Shown here piece by piece: positions 12,801 to 25,507 of a stretch of DNA of 64,000 nt. Source of the DNA: Tetranychus cinnabarinus (lineage: Eukaryota > Arthropoda > Arachnida > Trombidiformes > Tetranychidae). Both the position numbers and the translations under genes were made by a program. The stretch covers positions 1,813,001 through 1,877,000 of the forward strand of contig WHVY01000002.1 of NCBI GenBank assembly GCA_022266195.1, read 5' to 3'. A model generated the notes under the pieces. That model saw only the letters and a program-made list of their open reading frames with translations. It searched no databases and was not told the origin of the DNA. The number at the start of each line of letters is the position of its first letter. Positions within the stretch are counted from its first letter, which is position 1.

Positions 12801-15800
12801 TTTTTCCTCTTCCAATCATCTTGGCTTTTTTATACCGTCTTCATCTCCATCTTCACCAGCTTCTGCTCAATTCACTTTCCATTACTCTTATGATACAACA
12901 TAATTTTCCTATAAGCTCAGTCTTCATCATCACCACCACCACCACCATCATCATCATCATCTTGATCCTTCTTTTTTTGCCTTCATTTCTCTTGAGCATT
13001 TATCTTCATCTTTTTTTACAACCAAGACTTATATGTCATTCAAGATTCTTTCCTGATTGAAAAAAAACCTTTTCTTTATCATCATGATAATCACTCATAA
13101 CAAGCATTTATTCAACTTGCAGTCAATCCTAATTAGTTGCTTTCAATTTAAATTGTTCAACCTTCTAATGAGCATATTCAATTTAAACTAAATCGAGTAC
13201 AATTTAAGACAATTAAGGTTAAGATTACTTCATCTTTAGTCTTAAGAGTTGTTAAACCTTCAAGATTGCTTCAAGAAACACATTTGTCTTTAGTGATTTT
13301 TACCTCAAACCAGAACGGGTTCGAAGGCAAATTTCAGGTTTCAATGTTATTTATAAGCTTTTATGGTCAGAATCACTCGGCCATTAAACTGTCTACAGAA
13401 TTGTATTCAGTTCTGAAAAGTTTTTAGCATTTTCAACAGGAACATTCAACATTCTCATTCACCAATCATACTAATCTTTGTTTTTTGCTTCTCTGATTCC
13501 TACGATTTTTTCATATTTAATTCAATTCACTTTATCGTTTCGTTTTAAATATAGGTTGATATCTTTGTTTCATATTTCAATTACATTTTGTCAATTCCTT
13601 GGTGGAATGGAAATGAATGAAATTTCATTCAACTGATTCCTTTCAACTTTACCTTTACTTTTTTTATATCAATTGGCAATTTACTTATTTTCATTTAACT
13701 CTTTTGCTTGCCTTTTTTTACATCAAACTTTTTTCCCTCCTAATCATACGTTTCTTCCTATTTTTTGGGCTCTTGTATACTTCAACTTGAAATAATATTT
13801 AAAATTGATGAAAAAATATTCAAATGAGAGAGAGAGAAAGCAAATAATGTAATAAAGAGTTGAATGGGAACCAAAAAATGAGATAACCTTAAGAGACTTT
13901 TCAATGGGAAAAAAAGATTCTCAAATGTAAACCTTAATAAGTTTTTTTTTTCATTAATAAATTGTTTTCATCTTATTTGGTGTTTTTTTGCTGTTTTTCA
14001 ACTTAATTCACAACCAAATTGAATCATCATAATCAAATGGGAAACAATTCATTTTGATTATAAACTTACTCTGCCAACTTGGTGAAATTCAATTAATACT
14101 GGAAAGAAAAGAGTAAAAACGGAAATTTTAATGAGTTTTTACCCTGAAAAGCAACAAAATATCACAATATTATAACTTGAATGGCAACAAAAAAGGCAGA
14201 AAATGATTTCAATTAAATGCTAAAAATTGTCTTCAAGTCGCAGACATAATTTATGGATGACCCCTCAACTCTTACTAATCTTTCTTTGTTTAACCGTTTT
14301 TTTTTCATTGTTTCAAATTTTAATTTTTTACTGTCAACTAATTTTTGTATTAATCAACATGAAACAGGACTCAATTCAGTTACTGGACAGTTAACTCAAT
14401 GGCTAACATCACTTGGACCCTCGTTTTGAAAAAAGTTACTCTAGTTCAAGTTGGATAAACGACTAACATGTAAGCTGCTAATGCTTACCCAATAGGCTGG
14501 AGCCTTTTGCTTTCACTAATCACCTTTAACATTTACCATGCCTTATGGTTAAATATGTTTATTATAATACATTTGTTCATCAGCTAATCGCTCAAGATTG
14601 ACCTCACTTGTGGTCTCGACAGGTAAGAAGCATTCTATAGTTTAAAATTTTTGACTGATTGGTTTACTAAAAGCTGTTAACTTTTACCTCTTTTTTCAGA
14701 AAGCTAATGGCAGTTAATGAGGCTTACTAGTTTTTAGTGGTAAAGATATTGGATTTGTTTTTCAACCTTTAACACCATAATCTTCATAGTCAGTGTCAAA
14801 GATTCATCTGTGTTAATCCCACTACTGTCATGGGGTTTGTAATCACTTTTGGCTTGGGTTATTCTGGCCCCACCTCAACATCTTACCATTCACTGAAATT
14901 TCAAGATTTTCTGTTGAACTTTTTTGTCAAGTTTAACAACCTATATCTGTAGTATGCGTAAATGAACGAGATAAAGAGGGAGAAAATGATGAAATCAAAT
15001 ATAAAATGATTTACCATGAAAAGATAGAGAAACTAGCAGCCTTGCAGTGACAAAATTTGTATTGCTACTATTTAAGCTATTAAAATATGTTAATATCTTA
15101 TATTGTAGCGGTTAAAATATTCAGTTAAATTAATAAAAGAAACATTAAGATGATCATTTTTGATGTTGAAAATCACGATATTTTGGTGAATGGTAAGGTT
15201 TACTATTAAACTGTCACGAATACTGTTAACTGTTTTTATTATCAATATAAGTAAGAAAATTATTCTCAAATAATATCTCTATTGTTAGTGTTATTTTAAA
15301 TGTATTATTGATTAGGATTGATCCAATTCGATTTTTGACATTTAGTGAAACCCAAGTACAACCCACTCTTAATTAGTCTGAGCGTCTATCTAGCACTCAG
15401 ACTACGCCAATTCACGGCTAACCATGTTAACAGGGATACGCAATTGAATCCAATTGCACAGAACGTATCTGTAAATATTTCAATTTTGTGAGCATTTTGT
15501 TGAACGAAATAAGGAACAAGAAGATAATCAATTTCATGATAACATTAACAAAACTGAGAAAACGTATTAATCCTATTGATCATAAAAATATTTTCACCAT
15601 TTTTAATCATTTTTTTTTCTTCTTTCAGATATTTCATTGGATAAAAAAGAGACAGGAATTGTTGAGCGATTTTGGCTGTTGATAAAGTTATTGGTTTTTT
15701 AATAAACTGTAAAATGTCAAATATAAGTGACCAACAACAATTTGTGAACATTTTTCTTGGCAGAAGAAGACATTGACCAGTTTATTTTAAAATATGCTTT

Positions 15801-18029
15801 TGGTGACCTCAAATTAAGGAGACAAAAAACTGGTGACCAGCAATTTTGGGAATTTCAAGAATGCCTAACCAAAGTATTTTGGTAACATATCGTTTATCCT
15901 GTGGATGGTTTTATGAGAATTGATGAAAACTATTATGATAAACTGTTTGCTTAATGTGTGTTTTAATCATTGGCTTTATATAGAATTTTTGAGAAGAAGA
16001 AATGAAAAAGTAAAAAAGACTTTGGCCAAATCTTCAAATTGCTTTTTTACTCTTCACCTAGCTATTGGTCAGTTGAGATGAAAAGTGCAATATGAAAAAA
16101 ATCATATTGACACAGAATTGAGATTAATCAAAAGATGGTTTTTATTGAGAGTTATGATCAATATAGGATGTTTAGGTTGAGTGATGATAACAAAAGATGA
16201 TGATGATGATAATGATGAGATGTTCATAATGGATAGAAACTGTTGATGATAGAGATAATAAGAAAGCAAAGTGATGAAACCCTTGAGATGAGCAAAAAAA
16301 GAAGCAAAGAAAAGGCTAAATGTTAAGACTTTTATTCTGTTCACTTCAGAATTTCCAAGTTTTTTGTTCATGATTCTTGTTGTTTTTGTTTTTTTATTTT
16401 GTTGCGCTGTTGCCTCTTTTGTTCATTGTGATTACAGTATAAAATGAATGAAAATAATGATGGATAAAATATTAGTAAAGGTAACAAATTATCTAGAAGT
16501 AAAAGTGAATCCCATGATGGAAAATATCACGTGACATGGAATCCTGCTTAGGTGGTTTATGTGACTGATGATTTAGTGGAATAAGATAAAGAAGAAGAAG
16601 AAGAAGAAGATAAAGAATGATGATGAAGATTCTTTGAAAACAAAATACCCATGAGAGGTTAACAAATTTTCTGCTGAATCTTGGGAGTGAAAAGCTCGAG
16701 AGTTGAAGGAACACCAATTGAATACTGGATTGATGAGGATGAGAAAAAATGATGATGATAATGATGGTGATGATGAAGGAAAGAATGTGTTTTGGTTGGT
16801 GATAAAAATGAGCGAGAAAAGGTTTGCAAGGTAAAAAAAGTGGTAAATTGGTGAAAATGCTTACCATTGTGATAACCATTTTCTTGGATTGCCTTTTCCT
16901 TGTTTAATTTTAATTCTTGACTTGAAACATTTTGTGATGAACTTGCAACATTTGGTGATGATGAAGATGAAGATGAAACTTTGTTTGTTGACATTGCTGT
17001 TTTACTTGGTTGACTTGAGGTAGTCGAGGGCAGTAAAGAGGCATAAGCTGCTGCTGCTGCCGCCGCCGCAGCGGCAGACCAAGCAGAGAGAGGTGAACCA
17101 TTGTGGTGAGAATGGTTTGATTTACTTGTTTGATTACGGTTTACCTGTAATGATGTTGTTGATGGAGATGAGGTTGATGTGACTGTTGTCGTTGGTGTTA
17201 TTGAAATTGTTGGAGTCAATTTTTTGCTATTAGATTCTTGGTGATTTTGTTTGCTGTTTACTAGTGATGAGGTTGACGATGAAGATGATGATGTCGATGG
17301 AGATGAAGGTGACATTAGGTGGAAATTGTTGTAATGATTTCGGTGAGAAGAGGAAGATGATGATTCAGAGTTTCTTACGGCGTTTCCCTTGACTAGTGGT
17401 GAACTGGATGGTGACGAGTTGACGGTAGATGAAGGACTCTTTCGGGTTAATCCATTTTCACTTGTTGGCATTACCAGTGAAATTGATTCACTGGTAAGAT
17501 TTTCAATTAAATGTTGATGATGATGGTGAGGATGGTGAAGGGGTTGTTGATGGTGAGGGTGGTGGGGATGATGGTGGGATGGATGATGGGATGGGTGATG
17601 AACACCTGAAGCAGCAGCAGCCCCACTAAGAAAAGGTATCAATTGCAATGGATTCCAGGTTTGCTTGGTCATCTCTAGTTTGGCCGCTGCTGTTGCTGCA
17701 GCCAGTGCAGTGGCCATGCTTGACTCGGTTGACATGGATAAAGCTGTTGGGCCTGTTGATCCGATTGAAGTGCGACTCAACAAGGGTTGATCACGAAGTG
17801 AACTTGCTAATCGCAGTTGACTATTATTGTTACCACTAGTGTTACGATTATTTGCTGTACTTGTACGAGGAGCCCAAAGGGAACTGGGCAGTGATAAATG
17901 GCCAAGGGCTAGGTTTGCCCCTTGATAATAACTTGTTAAATTGTATCCACAGTTATTTGGTGATAAAAGGAAAGGCATTGAGTTTACCGTTGGCGATTGA
18001 CTTGATACTTGAGCTGAATGGCTGTACAT
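315..18029 (-). CDS. sens: Senseless/Gfi1-family zinc-finger transcription factor (four coding exons)
   Basis: The coding sequence joins 18029-16865, 8813-7786, 5986-5431 and 868-315 (complement). The phases fit (1, 0, 1) and give 1100 aa plus stop. Six C2H2 fingers lie at about residues 808-972; fingers 3-6 carry the Gfi1 signatures [42 protein letters not shown] and QRKVDLRRH. The family binds AATC-core sites and acts in sensory-organ and neural differentiation, as repressor or as co-activator with proneural proteins. The N-terminal 800 residues are low-complexity (Ser, His, Ala, Asp/Glu and a run of nine Arg). No SNAG motif is visible at the N terminus, as in fly Senseless. The start is the first ATG in exon 1; the frame is open for another 22 codons upstream, so a further 5' exon is possible. 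The family call is certain. Gene-level orthology to sens rather than a sens-2 paralogue is inferred. Confidence 0.9.
869..5430 (-). other. sens intron 3
   Basis: 4.56 kb with GT-AG ends, splitting the linker between fingers 4 and 5. It is AT-rich with no conserved coding reading. Short open frames (2288-2473, 3076-3409, 4446-4981) show no family resemblance. A 12-bp inverted repeat lies at 972-983/1018-1029. Confidence 0.85.
972..1029. repeat. 12-bp perfect inverted repeat
   Basis: GTCGCCATCTAT at 972-983 is the exact reverse complement of 1018-1029, with a 34-nt spacer. Each arm contains GCCAT, the core of Pho/YY1-type sites. It could be a hairpin, a MITE remnant or a pair of binding sites. 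Confidence 0.6.
5431..5986 (-). CDS. sens: sens exon 3: zinc fingers 1-4
   Basis: The acceptor is ctctattag|GATATACCTC (phase 0) and the donor is CACACAG|GTAAGTC (phase 1, splitting the Gly codon of the TGEKP linker). After about 75 residues come fingers 1-4: CVKC with HVRRSH, CELC with HRAVH, CKQC with HLLIH and CQYC with HTYIH. Finger 1 has the vertebrate Gfi1 STPHGLEVHVRRSH signature. The exon runs directly into finger 5 in exon 4. Confidence 0.92.
5987..7785 (-). other. sens intron 2
   Basis: 1.8 kb, phase 0, GT-AG. AT-rich and purine-rich in 7260-7560; no coding or RNA gene recognised. Confidence 0.8.
7786..8813 (-). CDS. sens: sens exon 2: charged disordered region
   Basis: The acceptor is ctcattaacag|ATTCAAAT (phase 1, completing GAT) and the donor is CCTTTCAA|GTAAGT (phase 0). 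It encodes about 343 residues with a basic KRKRKRK patch, a run of roughly 30 mostly Asp/Glu residues, then nine consecutive Arg (about residues 558-566), a His6 tract and an Ala-rich segment. The basic patches could act as nuclear localisation signals (inference). The long Ser-rich reading on the opposite strand at 8318-8539 is only the complement of the acidic codons. Confidence 0.85.
8814..16864 (-). other. sens intron 1
   Basis: 8.05 kb, phase 1, GT-AG. It has AT-rich DNA with CAC/CAT microsatellite at about 12925-12960. Short open frames (9408-9674, 12821-13060, 15488-15751, 16102-16371) are Ser/Ile/Phe-rich noise. A 9-bp stem hairpin lies at 15374-15404. No nested gene recognised. Confidence 0.75.
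15374..15404. repeat. Hairpin with perfect 9-bp stem
   Basis: TAGTCTGAG at 15374-15382 pairs with CTCAGACTA at 15396-15404 around a 13-nt loop. About 35 nt downstream a second imperfect palindrome has GATACG..CGTATC flanking a doubled CAATTG (about 15435-15476). The stretch is richer in G+C than its surroundings. It does not fold as a tRNA by eye. Confidence 0.5.
16865..18029 (-). CDS. sens: sens exon 1: low-complexity N-terminal region
   Basis: 388 codons plus one base. The first ATG is at 18029-18027 (MYSHSAQVSSQ). The frame runs on upstream to a TGA through a stretch reading DVQSIWQETIE, so an acceptor upstream (an AG just before the GHKK codons) could add residues. It contains a His-rich tract (about 17510-17610), a poly-Ala tract (about 17043-17075) and long Ser runs; no folded domain is visible. 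The donor is CACAATG|GTAAGC, phase 1. A longer reading past the donor is intron read-through. Confidence 0.8.
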
Positions 18030-21000
18030 TTCAATGGTTTCTTGCCAAATGCTCTGGACGTCTATTTTTTTGTGGCCTTCCGATATCAACAATCAATTTC
18101 AATAAACAATAAAGAGTAACAACAATTAACAGCTTCTCCTTCCTGGTTTAACGTTTAATGTTATCAAAGGTAGTGATGATGGTGATGACGATGATGCTAA
18201 TGGTAATGGTAATGGTGATTATAATGATGATTATAAGGATGATAATGTTATTAAATTTGTCTCCTTGATTTCCAATTAAATAACAAAGTAACTTGTCTTC
18301 AGCTAATTGTGATTGTAGGCAAGTTTTGAACAATAAAAACCAATAATTTACTTTTTTTCCTTCCCTTCCCAGCTTTAGACTCCTTTGTATTTGGCTTTGA
18401 TGATTTACTAACCAAATGCTAAATTGGTGTTAATGATTGGGATCAGAGGAGAGCAAAGAGAGGCCAAAGATGATGGTAATGATGAAGGAGGAGGAGGAGA
18501 AAGATGAAGAGAGAGTAAAATGATGAGAAGAAGAGGAAGAAAAGTGAAAAAAATTGAAACGTTAAACATTGCTATTGTAACAATATTGTTAGACTTTTGT
18601 TAGTCTTGTTTACAACTCTATTGGGATTTGATCACAAAAAGACTTACATGTACAATTTATAATACTGATGAGGATGATAAAGATGAGGATGAGAAAAGCT
18701 TATGCTTGAAAGTTAAGTGAACTCAATGTTTAACTTGTACTGAATGTAGATACAATTTAACTCCCAGTGAGACTCGGTAGGCAACAACAGAAAAGGTTAT
18801 AACATTTACCAGAGGGATTCCAATTGGAATCCCATGAAACATTGAAAGTAGCCTGAGAAATGATCAATTTGTGAGGGTCAAGTTAAGGTGAAGAGTTTCC
18901 TTTATTCAAAATCAACTTGTAATTTAATTTGATTTGTTTGAAAGAGCCAAAAACTAAAAAAAAGTAGATAAAAAAAAACTCCAAAATACAAAGTTGAACA
19001 TTTTAAGCGTTTCCATTTGTTAACCTTTTGCATTACAATTAGATATATCTATTATTCAAACACAACGTTCAAAAGGCTGTTCAGACAATCAGGTTATTTT
19101 CAGGGTTTATTAGACTTTTTTCCCTGTGAAAGTGAACCAACAATCAATTTGTTGTACAATTTTAATAGCAATTACATTGAAGTAAAGCAAAGTGTCATTT
19201 AAACCCTTTTATTATGATTGTAATACATTTCCACTGATAATTCAATATTCATAACATTATTATAAGCTTAACTCATAACCTTTGTTATTTGCTTTTTTCA
19301 GCTTCTATTGATAATAAAATAACACAAAATGAGCAATTTCAATTCAGACAGGTTTACAACAGTTGAACATTAATTTTTCATTTTATTCAATAAACAAAAA
19401 AATGTCTCATTTATAATTTAATCAACTTGTAATCTGTAACTTTACAGACTTTCAACTTGTAATGGAACCATGTATTATCATGGTGTTATCATGAAACATG
19501 TAAAATAATTTTTCCTTTCAAACTAATAAGTCACTTGAGATTTAAGGTTGTTGTTGCCTGAACAAAAAGTTGGTGTTGACTTGGGAAGTAAAAGGACAAA
19601 ATTGAGAGGAAAATATTGAACACAATTGGATTGATTGGTTCAAGTGAAAGTAATTAAAAAATGTAAAGTCAACAATGAGCATGAGCCTGATGATTGAAAC
19701 TATAATGAACTATAAGTTGAATATGATTCAGTAAACAGTCATGATCATTAGATGGGAACAAAATTGAAAACAAAAAAAAACCTGAAAATGGCAAATGTTA
19801 ATATCACATGAAAGGCCTGAGTGAGAATGAACAAAATTAACTTTGATCCATTAAAATATACAAAAGATGAATTTTCATGTTAACCGATCAAGATCATTGA
19901 TTGTTTAAGCTGAACAACAAAAGGGATGAAACAACGGATCAGATGGGAAGAGAGAAGATGAAGAAAATGAAAAGAAGACAAAAAATGTTGAAAGGTGCTC
20001 AAAAGGCTGCTGTTTCTTATAGGAAGAGTACAAAATGAACTGAAAAAAAAACGTTAAGCTGCCAATCAATGAGTAAATGAACTTGTAGCTACAACTACAG
20101 GAGGGTGAAGATGATGGTTGGATGCTCATTAAAGAAGCTTTTAGAGGTTTATTGAGCTTCTTTTTTGCCTGTTTGTATTCAAACCATCAAGTCAAACCAT
20201 AAGCTGAACACTTTTGATCACGGATTTACACACTCAATGAAAGGCTCAATGAAGGATTCAAGTTAAACTTGTAACCAAACACTTTTCAGGTTGACAAACA
20301 CAATAACAAATGGTCTAGTAACAGGAAACAAAAAGCAAAACATTGATACATGCAAACCTTGAAACCATTAATACTGAACATCCATTATCCTATACAGAAT
20401 TCAGTTATAGTTTGGAACAAAAATCACAAAATTTTATCCAACAATTATCACCGCAATTAAGTCAAAAGCCACTTCAATCTAAAACTCGACAAAACCTCTT
20501 GACAAACTGTAAGCTAAAAATGGTTTCATTTAGTCACTTTGAAGGGAAATTTTTCTTTGAATTCACTCAGTTCCATGAATATTCATGATTCACTGATTAA
20601 ATCATTTTTTTCTGTTTCTTAATCGATGAATTTCTGTCGAGGATCAAGTTGAATTGCTTATGTTTGGTTGCGATCAACTCATCAGTATTGTTGAAATTGC
20701 TTTTTGTGGGTTGAAATGTTGAAGTGGTAAACTTACCTTAAGTTGCAGTTGAATTAATGATAATTGCTGGCTTCCATATTAATTAAACACATAAGCACAC
20801 AGACACAGGTACAACATGTAAAAACGGTTGGACAATTATAAAACACTTTTACAATTAACAATCTATTAAAGGGTGTCAAATGGTTAGAGACTGGATATGG
20901 TGTTGTTTGAGGTTTACTTATATCAATCATCAACTGTAAACTTGTTCACCTTGTTTAACCATTTCAATGATTTTCAACCAATGATTTGGTGATTCTGAAT

Positions 21001-24000
21001 CTGAATCTCTTTCTCTCTCTTTTACTCTGTGTGTGTTCATTTCAGCCAGCAAAAACTCAGAATTGTTGATTCCCATTCAAACACACAGATAATCTGTTAA
21101 CTCCACCTTATTTGTTACTCTCCGCCTTGCAACTGATTTCCCATTGGATCATTTAAATAGTTTTTTTTAGGTTAAAAGGTTCATCATCATGAAAGGCGGG
21201 GACAACAAAATTTCTTGGTTGTTCCTGTTGTTGTTGATGTTGTTTGATGCACTTTGAGCACATTCAATGGTTACCCTTTGCCTATGGGAAAATAAAAACA
21301 TGATTACAAGACGAGCATCAAGACAGTGTATAACACTCACAGTCAGTGAGAGATAGACATTCACAAAAAAAGCTATGATAAATAAATAACAGGGTAGGAA
21401 TTAAGGAAATCAGATGAGAAACAAGTGAGTCTGAGTGAGGCATGAGATAAATAACAAATAATAATGATGATAACTGTTGGTTGAATGATTTGAGGATATA
21501 AAAATGAAAAAACTAAATCATTTGTTGTTTTTGTTCCTCACTCCATTTTGATGTTGCTTTTGTCTTGCCATCCATTTTTGTTTCACCGTTTATAATTTAA
21601 TAATCTTCTGGGTTTGTTTCAGGGTTTCACTTGTTTCATCTTTGACCAAGATTATCACCAATGATTTTTATGATGATCACCATTATTATTAGGATGATTA
21701 GGATGATGGAGAAAGATGGTGAAAACAACATATTAAGATGAATAGTTGAGTCGCTTTGTTAAACCAGGATCATCACTCATCTTCAACCGTATGTCTTTGG
21801 CAAAGCTTTAAAGTCTCACTGGACTTGAAACATACACTAAAACTGATCACTTATCATTATTGTTGGTGGTTTATTTAATCTTTTATTTTTACTCTTATTT
21901 TCACTCAATCAAACTAATTTAAATTCAATTAAATAATCGTTTCAGTAAATTTAGTTGTAAACTTTCATTTTCAATTTTTCACTCTTTCAAGCCAAACTTG
22001 GGAAGATCTTAATTTATGGACGGCCCCTTGAAATCACATGTTCTTCTTTGTCTTCAACAATCTAACAATCCATTTACATTTTGTTGTTAATTTTTTCAAT
22101 TGTTTTGTTTTCACTTCATCCTAATCATGAAATTTTCTAGTTTCTAAACCTCATCCTCTTTATGTTAATTTAACTCTAAGTGGAAAATCGTAACAAATTG
22201 AAGTAAGTACTTGTTCATTATAGTTTATGTTCACATCTTGTTGAACATCTAAATTTAACCTGTTTTCAGATAGATTTCACTAATTTTGATAATCTCAACC
22301 TTTAACACTAAACTCTTTTCTTATTTCCACTCTAGATGATTTATTCAAGATTATGATTGTGCCTGTTTCATCTGTTATCCAAGATATATCAAAGCTTACC
22401 AAGACTGGAATTATACTCAACAATCAAATGCCTCCCAGCTGATGATGGTTAACTACGACTTATTTATGAATGATGGTCTAGAAGAGCGGTATTGATTTAA
22501 AGAAACAATGAATGATCTGATTAAAGCTCACTTTCGAGAAGAGAGGAATTGGCTGTGAAGCGATTGTTTATTTTGTCTACCAAATCTTCCAAGTACAGTC
22601 CTATTGCAGCTACAATTCATAATCAGTCAGATTCTGATTACCATCTGAAAGTGTCAATTGAAGTTGGTGAAATCTCCTTGTTGCCATCAAGCAATCATTT
22701 GATTCCTTGTATGCGTTTTTCACTGTCATTCATTATTAATATTTAATAACTCAATCCAACAGTTACTCACATTTTATAATTTAAAGCCTCTTCTTAATTT
22801 CAATCAACTCCACACATATTTACTAATTAGCAAATAATTTTGTTTTCCTTTCCCACCATGAAAAGTAGTTGCATATAATACTGTTATTAATATAGATTAA
22901 CATCTCCCCAATTGAGGTTTAACAAATTTGTAACTACTCTTTAAATGCCACTGAAGGTCAATCTGAAGTGCAAATAATTATATAAGAATTAATTATGAGC
23001 TGAAATTTGGGAATGAAAAAAATCTAATATAAAATTAAAAGATTAACAAACATTAAGAATGCTGGGAAATAGCGATATTTTAATATTAAAAAAAGCGAAC
23101 AGTAAAAAACCAAGTTTAAGCTAACATTAACAAGAATCAGTCGGGTAATAAAGTCAATCAGATTAATCAATAGATTTGAGGAAAGGATGAATTATTAACC
23201 TTAAGTTTGTTTCTTCTCGCTCCATTTTTTCATTATGATTATTATTCATTTCCTACAATTTGATTGATTGTATTAAAAATGGATAGTTGTGCTTTCAAGT
23301 GTTGTTTATTTTTTGGTGTTTTGCTGTATTCCTGTCTTGACTCTCGATAAATGAAGTTAAGTTAAAAGGTAAACATGGAAATGAGTGAAAATAGTTGAAA
23401 CGCGTGTCAAAAGCAATCAAACTTTAGTTATTTTCATCTTTATCATCTTGTTATTATTGTAGTTGTAATAAAAACAAATTATAGCGATGATGAGTATAAA
23501 GATGATTGATAAACATGACTCCAAACTGTGTATAAAAAAAAGCCTTGATAGTCAACTACAAATGACCGTGACTTGCTATCACCATGAGAGTTTGCCACGT
23601 GCAAGAGTTATTTACAGTTCTGTACGTGTAAAGGAGGAAGAGGGTGAGGGTGGTGGAGGGTTAGGTGGGTGAAAGGTAGAGTCAGTGGAGGAAAGAGCGA
23701 AACAAATAACCTTAACCACGAGGCCAAATATCATGGTTATTATGATAATCAAGACTCGAGATCAATATGTTTCACTGGCTATGCTTCAATAGATTTTGAT
23801 TTGAAAGTTAACTCGGTAATGATGGGCAACAATTAGAATGACAATTAACTTGAATGTGAATTACCTTTATTGTTGTTTCCATCTTTTAGGTTGAGAGTTG
23901 AATGTTTAGGTTTATTAGGTTTAAGATGAAAATGAAATGATTGATTGACTTGAGTTTAGAGTCAAATTTTTGGCTTCCAATATTTTCATATTTTCATTTC

Positions 24001-24926
24001 AAATGTTCATGTTTGCTTGATCAATTTTTCAATGAGATTGATGAAATCATTTCATGTTCAATTTGTAACTCTTTTACCTTTCGATTTTGATTCCCAAATT
24101 AATTTGTTTAACGGTGAAAACGATTACAATTGATCATTTTCATTTCATCTGTCACATTAAATGCTAACATTACATTCATCTTGCTATTGACCAGGTTTTT
24201 TGTTTTGTTTCAAATGTTGCTATGAATCTATTATTAAAAGACTTGATATTTTCATGTTTTTTCACTTTTCAATTGACGTTTAATTATATCTTAATAACTG
24301 GTTTATTGAATTATTATTTGAAATATTGATATTAAAAATTTACAGATTATGTATCAATATTTTATAACAGATATTATCAGATTGAGTAAACATTATCTTC
24401 ATTATTATTACATTGAAAATGTTACTGGCAGTTGAAAGTTTACTATTATTGTTGGCCATTTATGCATTTTCAGATTATATATGATTATTGGTTTCAATGG
24501 GTCAATTAGATTCTCACTAGATCAGGTTACTCATTGAGAAGGGCAAAAATGTAATTTATTGTCAATAAAGATTTGTAATTTGATATTTGATTTTCCATCT
24601 TTTTCTTTGCTCAGTTTATCGCATGCTTTTTGTAGCGACTCTTTTCCGGAAAACTTTTATTTCAATTGAATGTACAAAATCACTCACTCAAAACAATTTG
24701 ATTGTAATGGTGAAAAGAGGTGACAATTTAAAAAAGAGAGAGAGAAAGGTGACAATTGAAGTTGATTGATTTGTGTGTGAACTGTGATAATGCAGTTGAA
24801 AGTAATTATTGATACAAATCAATTCCATTTGATTAAACATCGAAAGGTTCATGTGCGGTCTTGAACAACTTTGTGTGCTTCAACAAAGAATCAAAAGATA
24901 ACATGAAATGATCATTGATCACTTGA

Positions 24927-25507
24927 TGAAAATGGCGATAAATTTTATTCGTGAATAGACTCAAGTGAGGGTTAAATTTAGTCCAGTGACATCGACTGCT
25001 AGGTTGAGATGAATATCATCTTAGGCCTGACTGTACGCGACCAATGTTGGAAGTCATAAAGATGAAGATGATGATGATGATAAAGGGAAAATCGTACCAT
25101 AAAAAACTCCCTGCAATGAGTGCTGATTTGACCTGACAGCATCGACTTTGTGGGATAAAATTTTTGAAACTATCGGCTTAACCAGACTCATGATGGTGAG
25201 GATAAAATTATTCAACATGAAAATGGCGATAAATTTTATTCGTGAATAGTCTCGAGAGGAGGTTAAATTTAGTGCAGTGACATCGACTGCTAGGCTGTGG
25301 TAAATATCATCTTAGGCTTGACTGTACGAGACCGAATTTGGAAGTCATTAAGATGAGGATGATGATGATGATGAATTGAAAATTATTTGATAAAAAACTA
25401 CCTGCAATGAGTGCTGAATTTGACCTGACTGCATCGACTTTGTTGGGTTAAAATTTGTTCAACTATCTTAACCGGGCTCATTGTGGTAAGGGTTAGATTA
25501 TTCAAGA
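24927..25507. repeat. Tandem duplication, unit about 291 bp
   Basis: Copy 1 (24927-25217) and copy 2 (25218-25507) both start TGAAAATGGCGATAAATTTT and share, in order, GTGACATCGACTGCTAGG, CTTAGGC.TGACTGTACG, a GATGATGATGATGA run, CTGCAATGAGTGCTGA and GCATCGACTTTG. The copies differ by scattered substitutions and small indels. A decayed third start appears at 25508. No long open frame is shared. Confidence 0.9.

Noticed and set aside
13310..13335. GGGTTCGAAGG resembling a tRNA T-loop
   Set aside because: No pairing T stem, no acceptor or anticodon stem upstream.
22549..22746. 65-aa open frame with moderately balanced composition
   Set aside because: No recognised family, no splice partners, isolated in intergenic DNA; may be a relic but unsupported.
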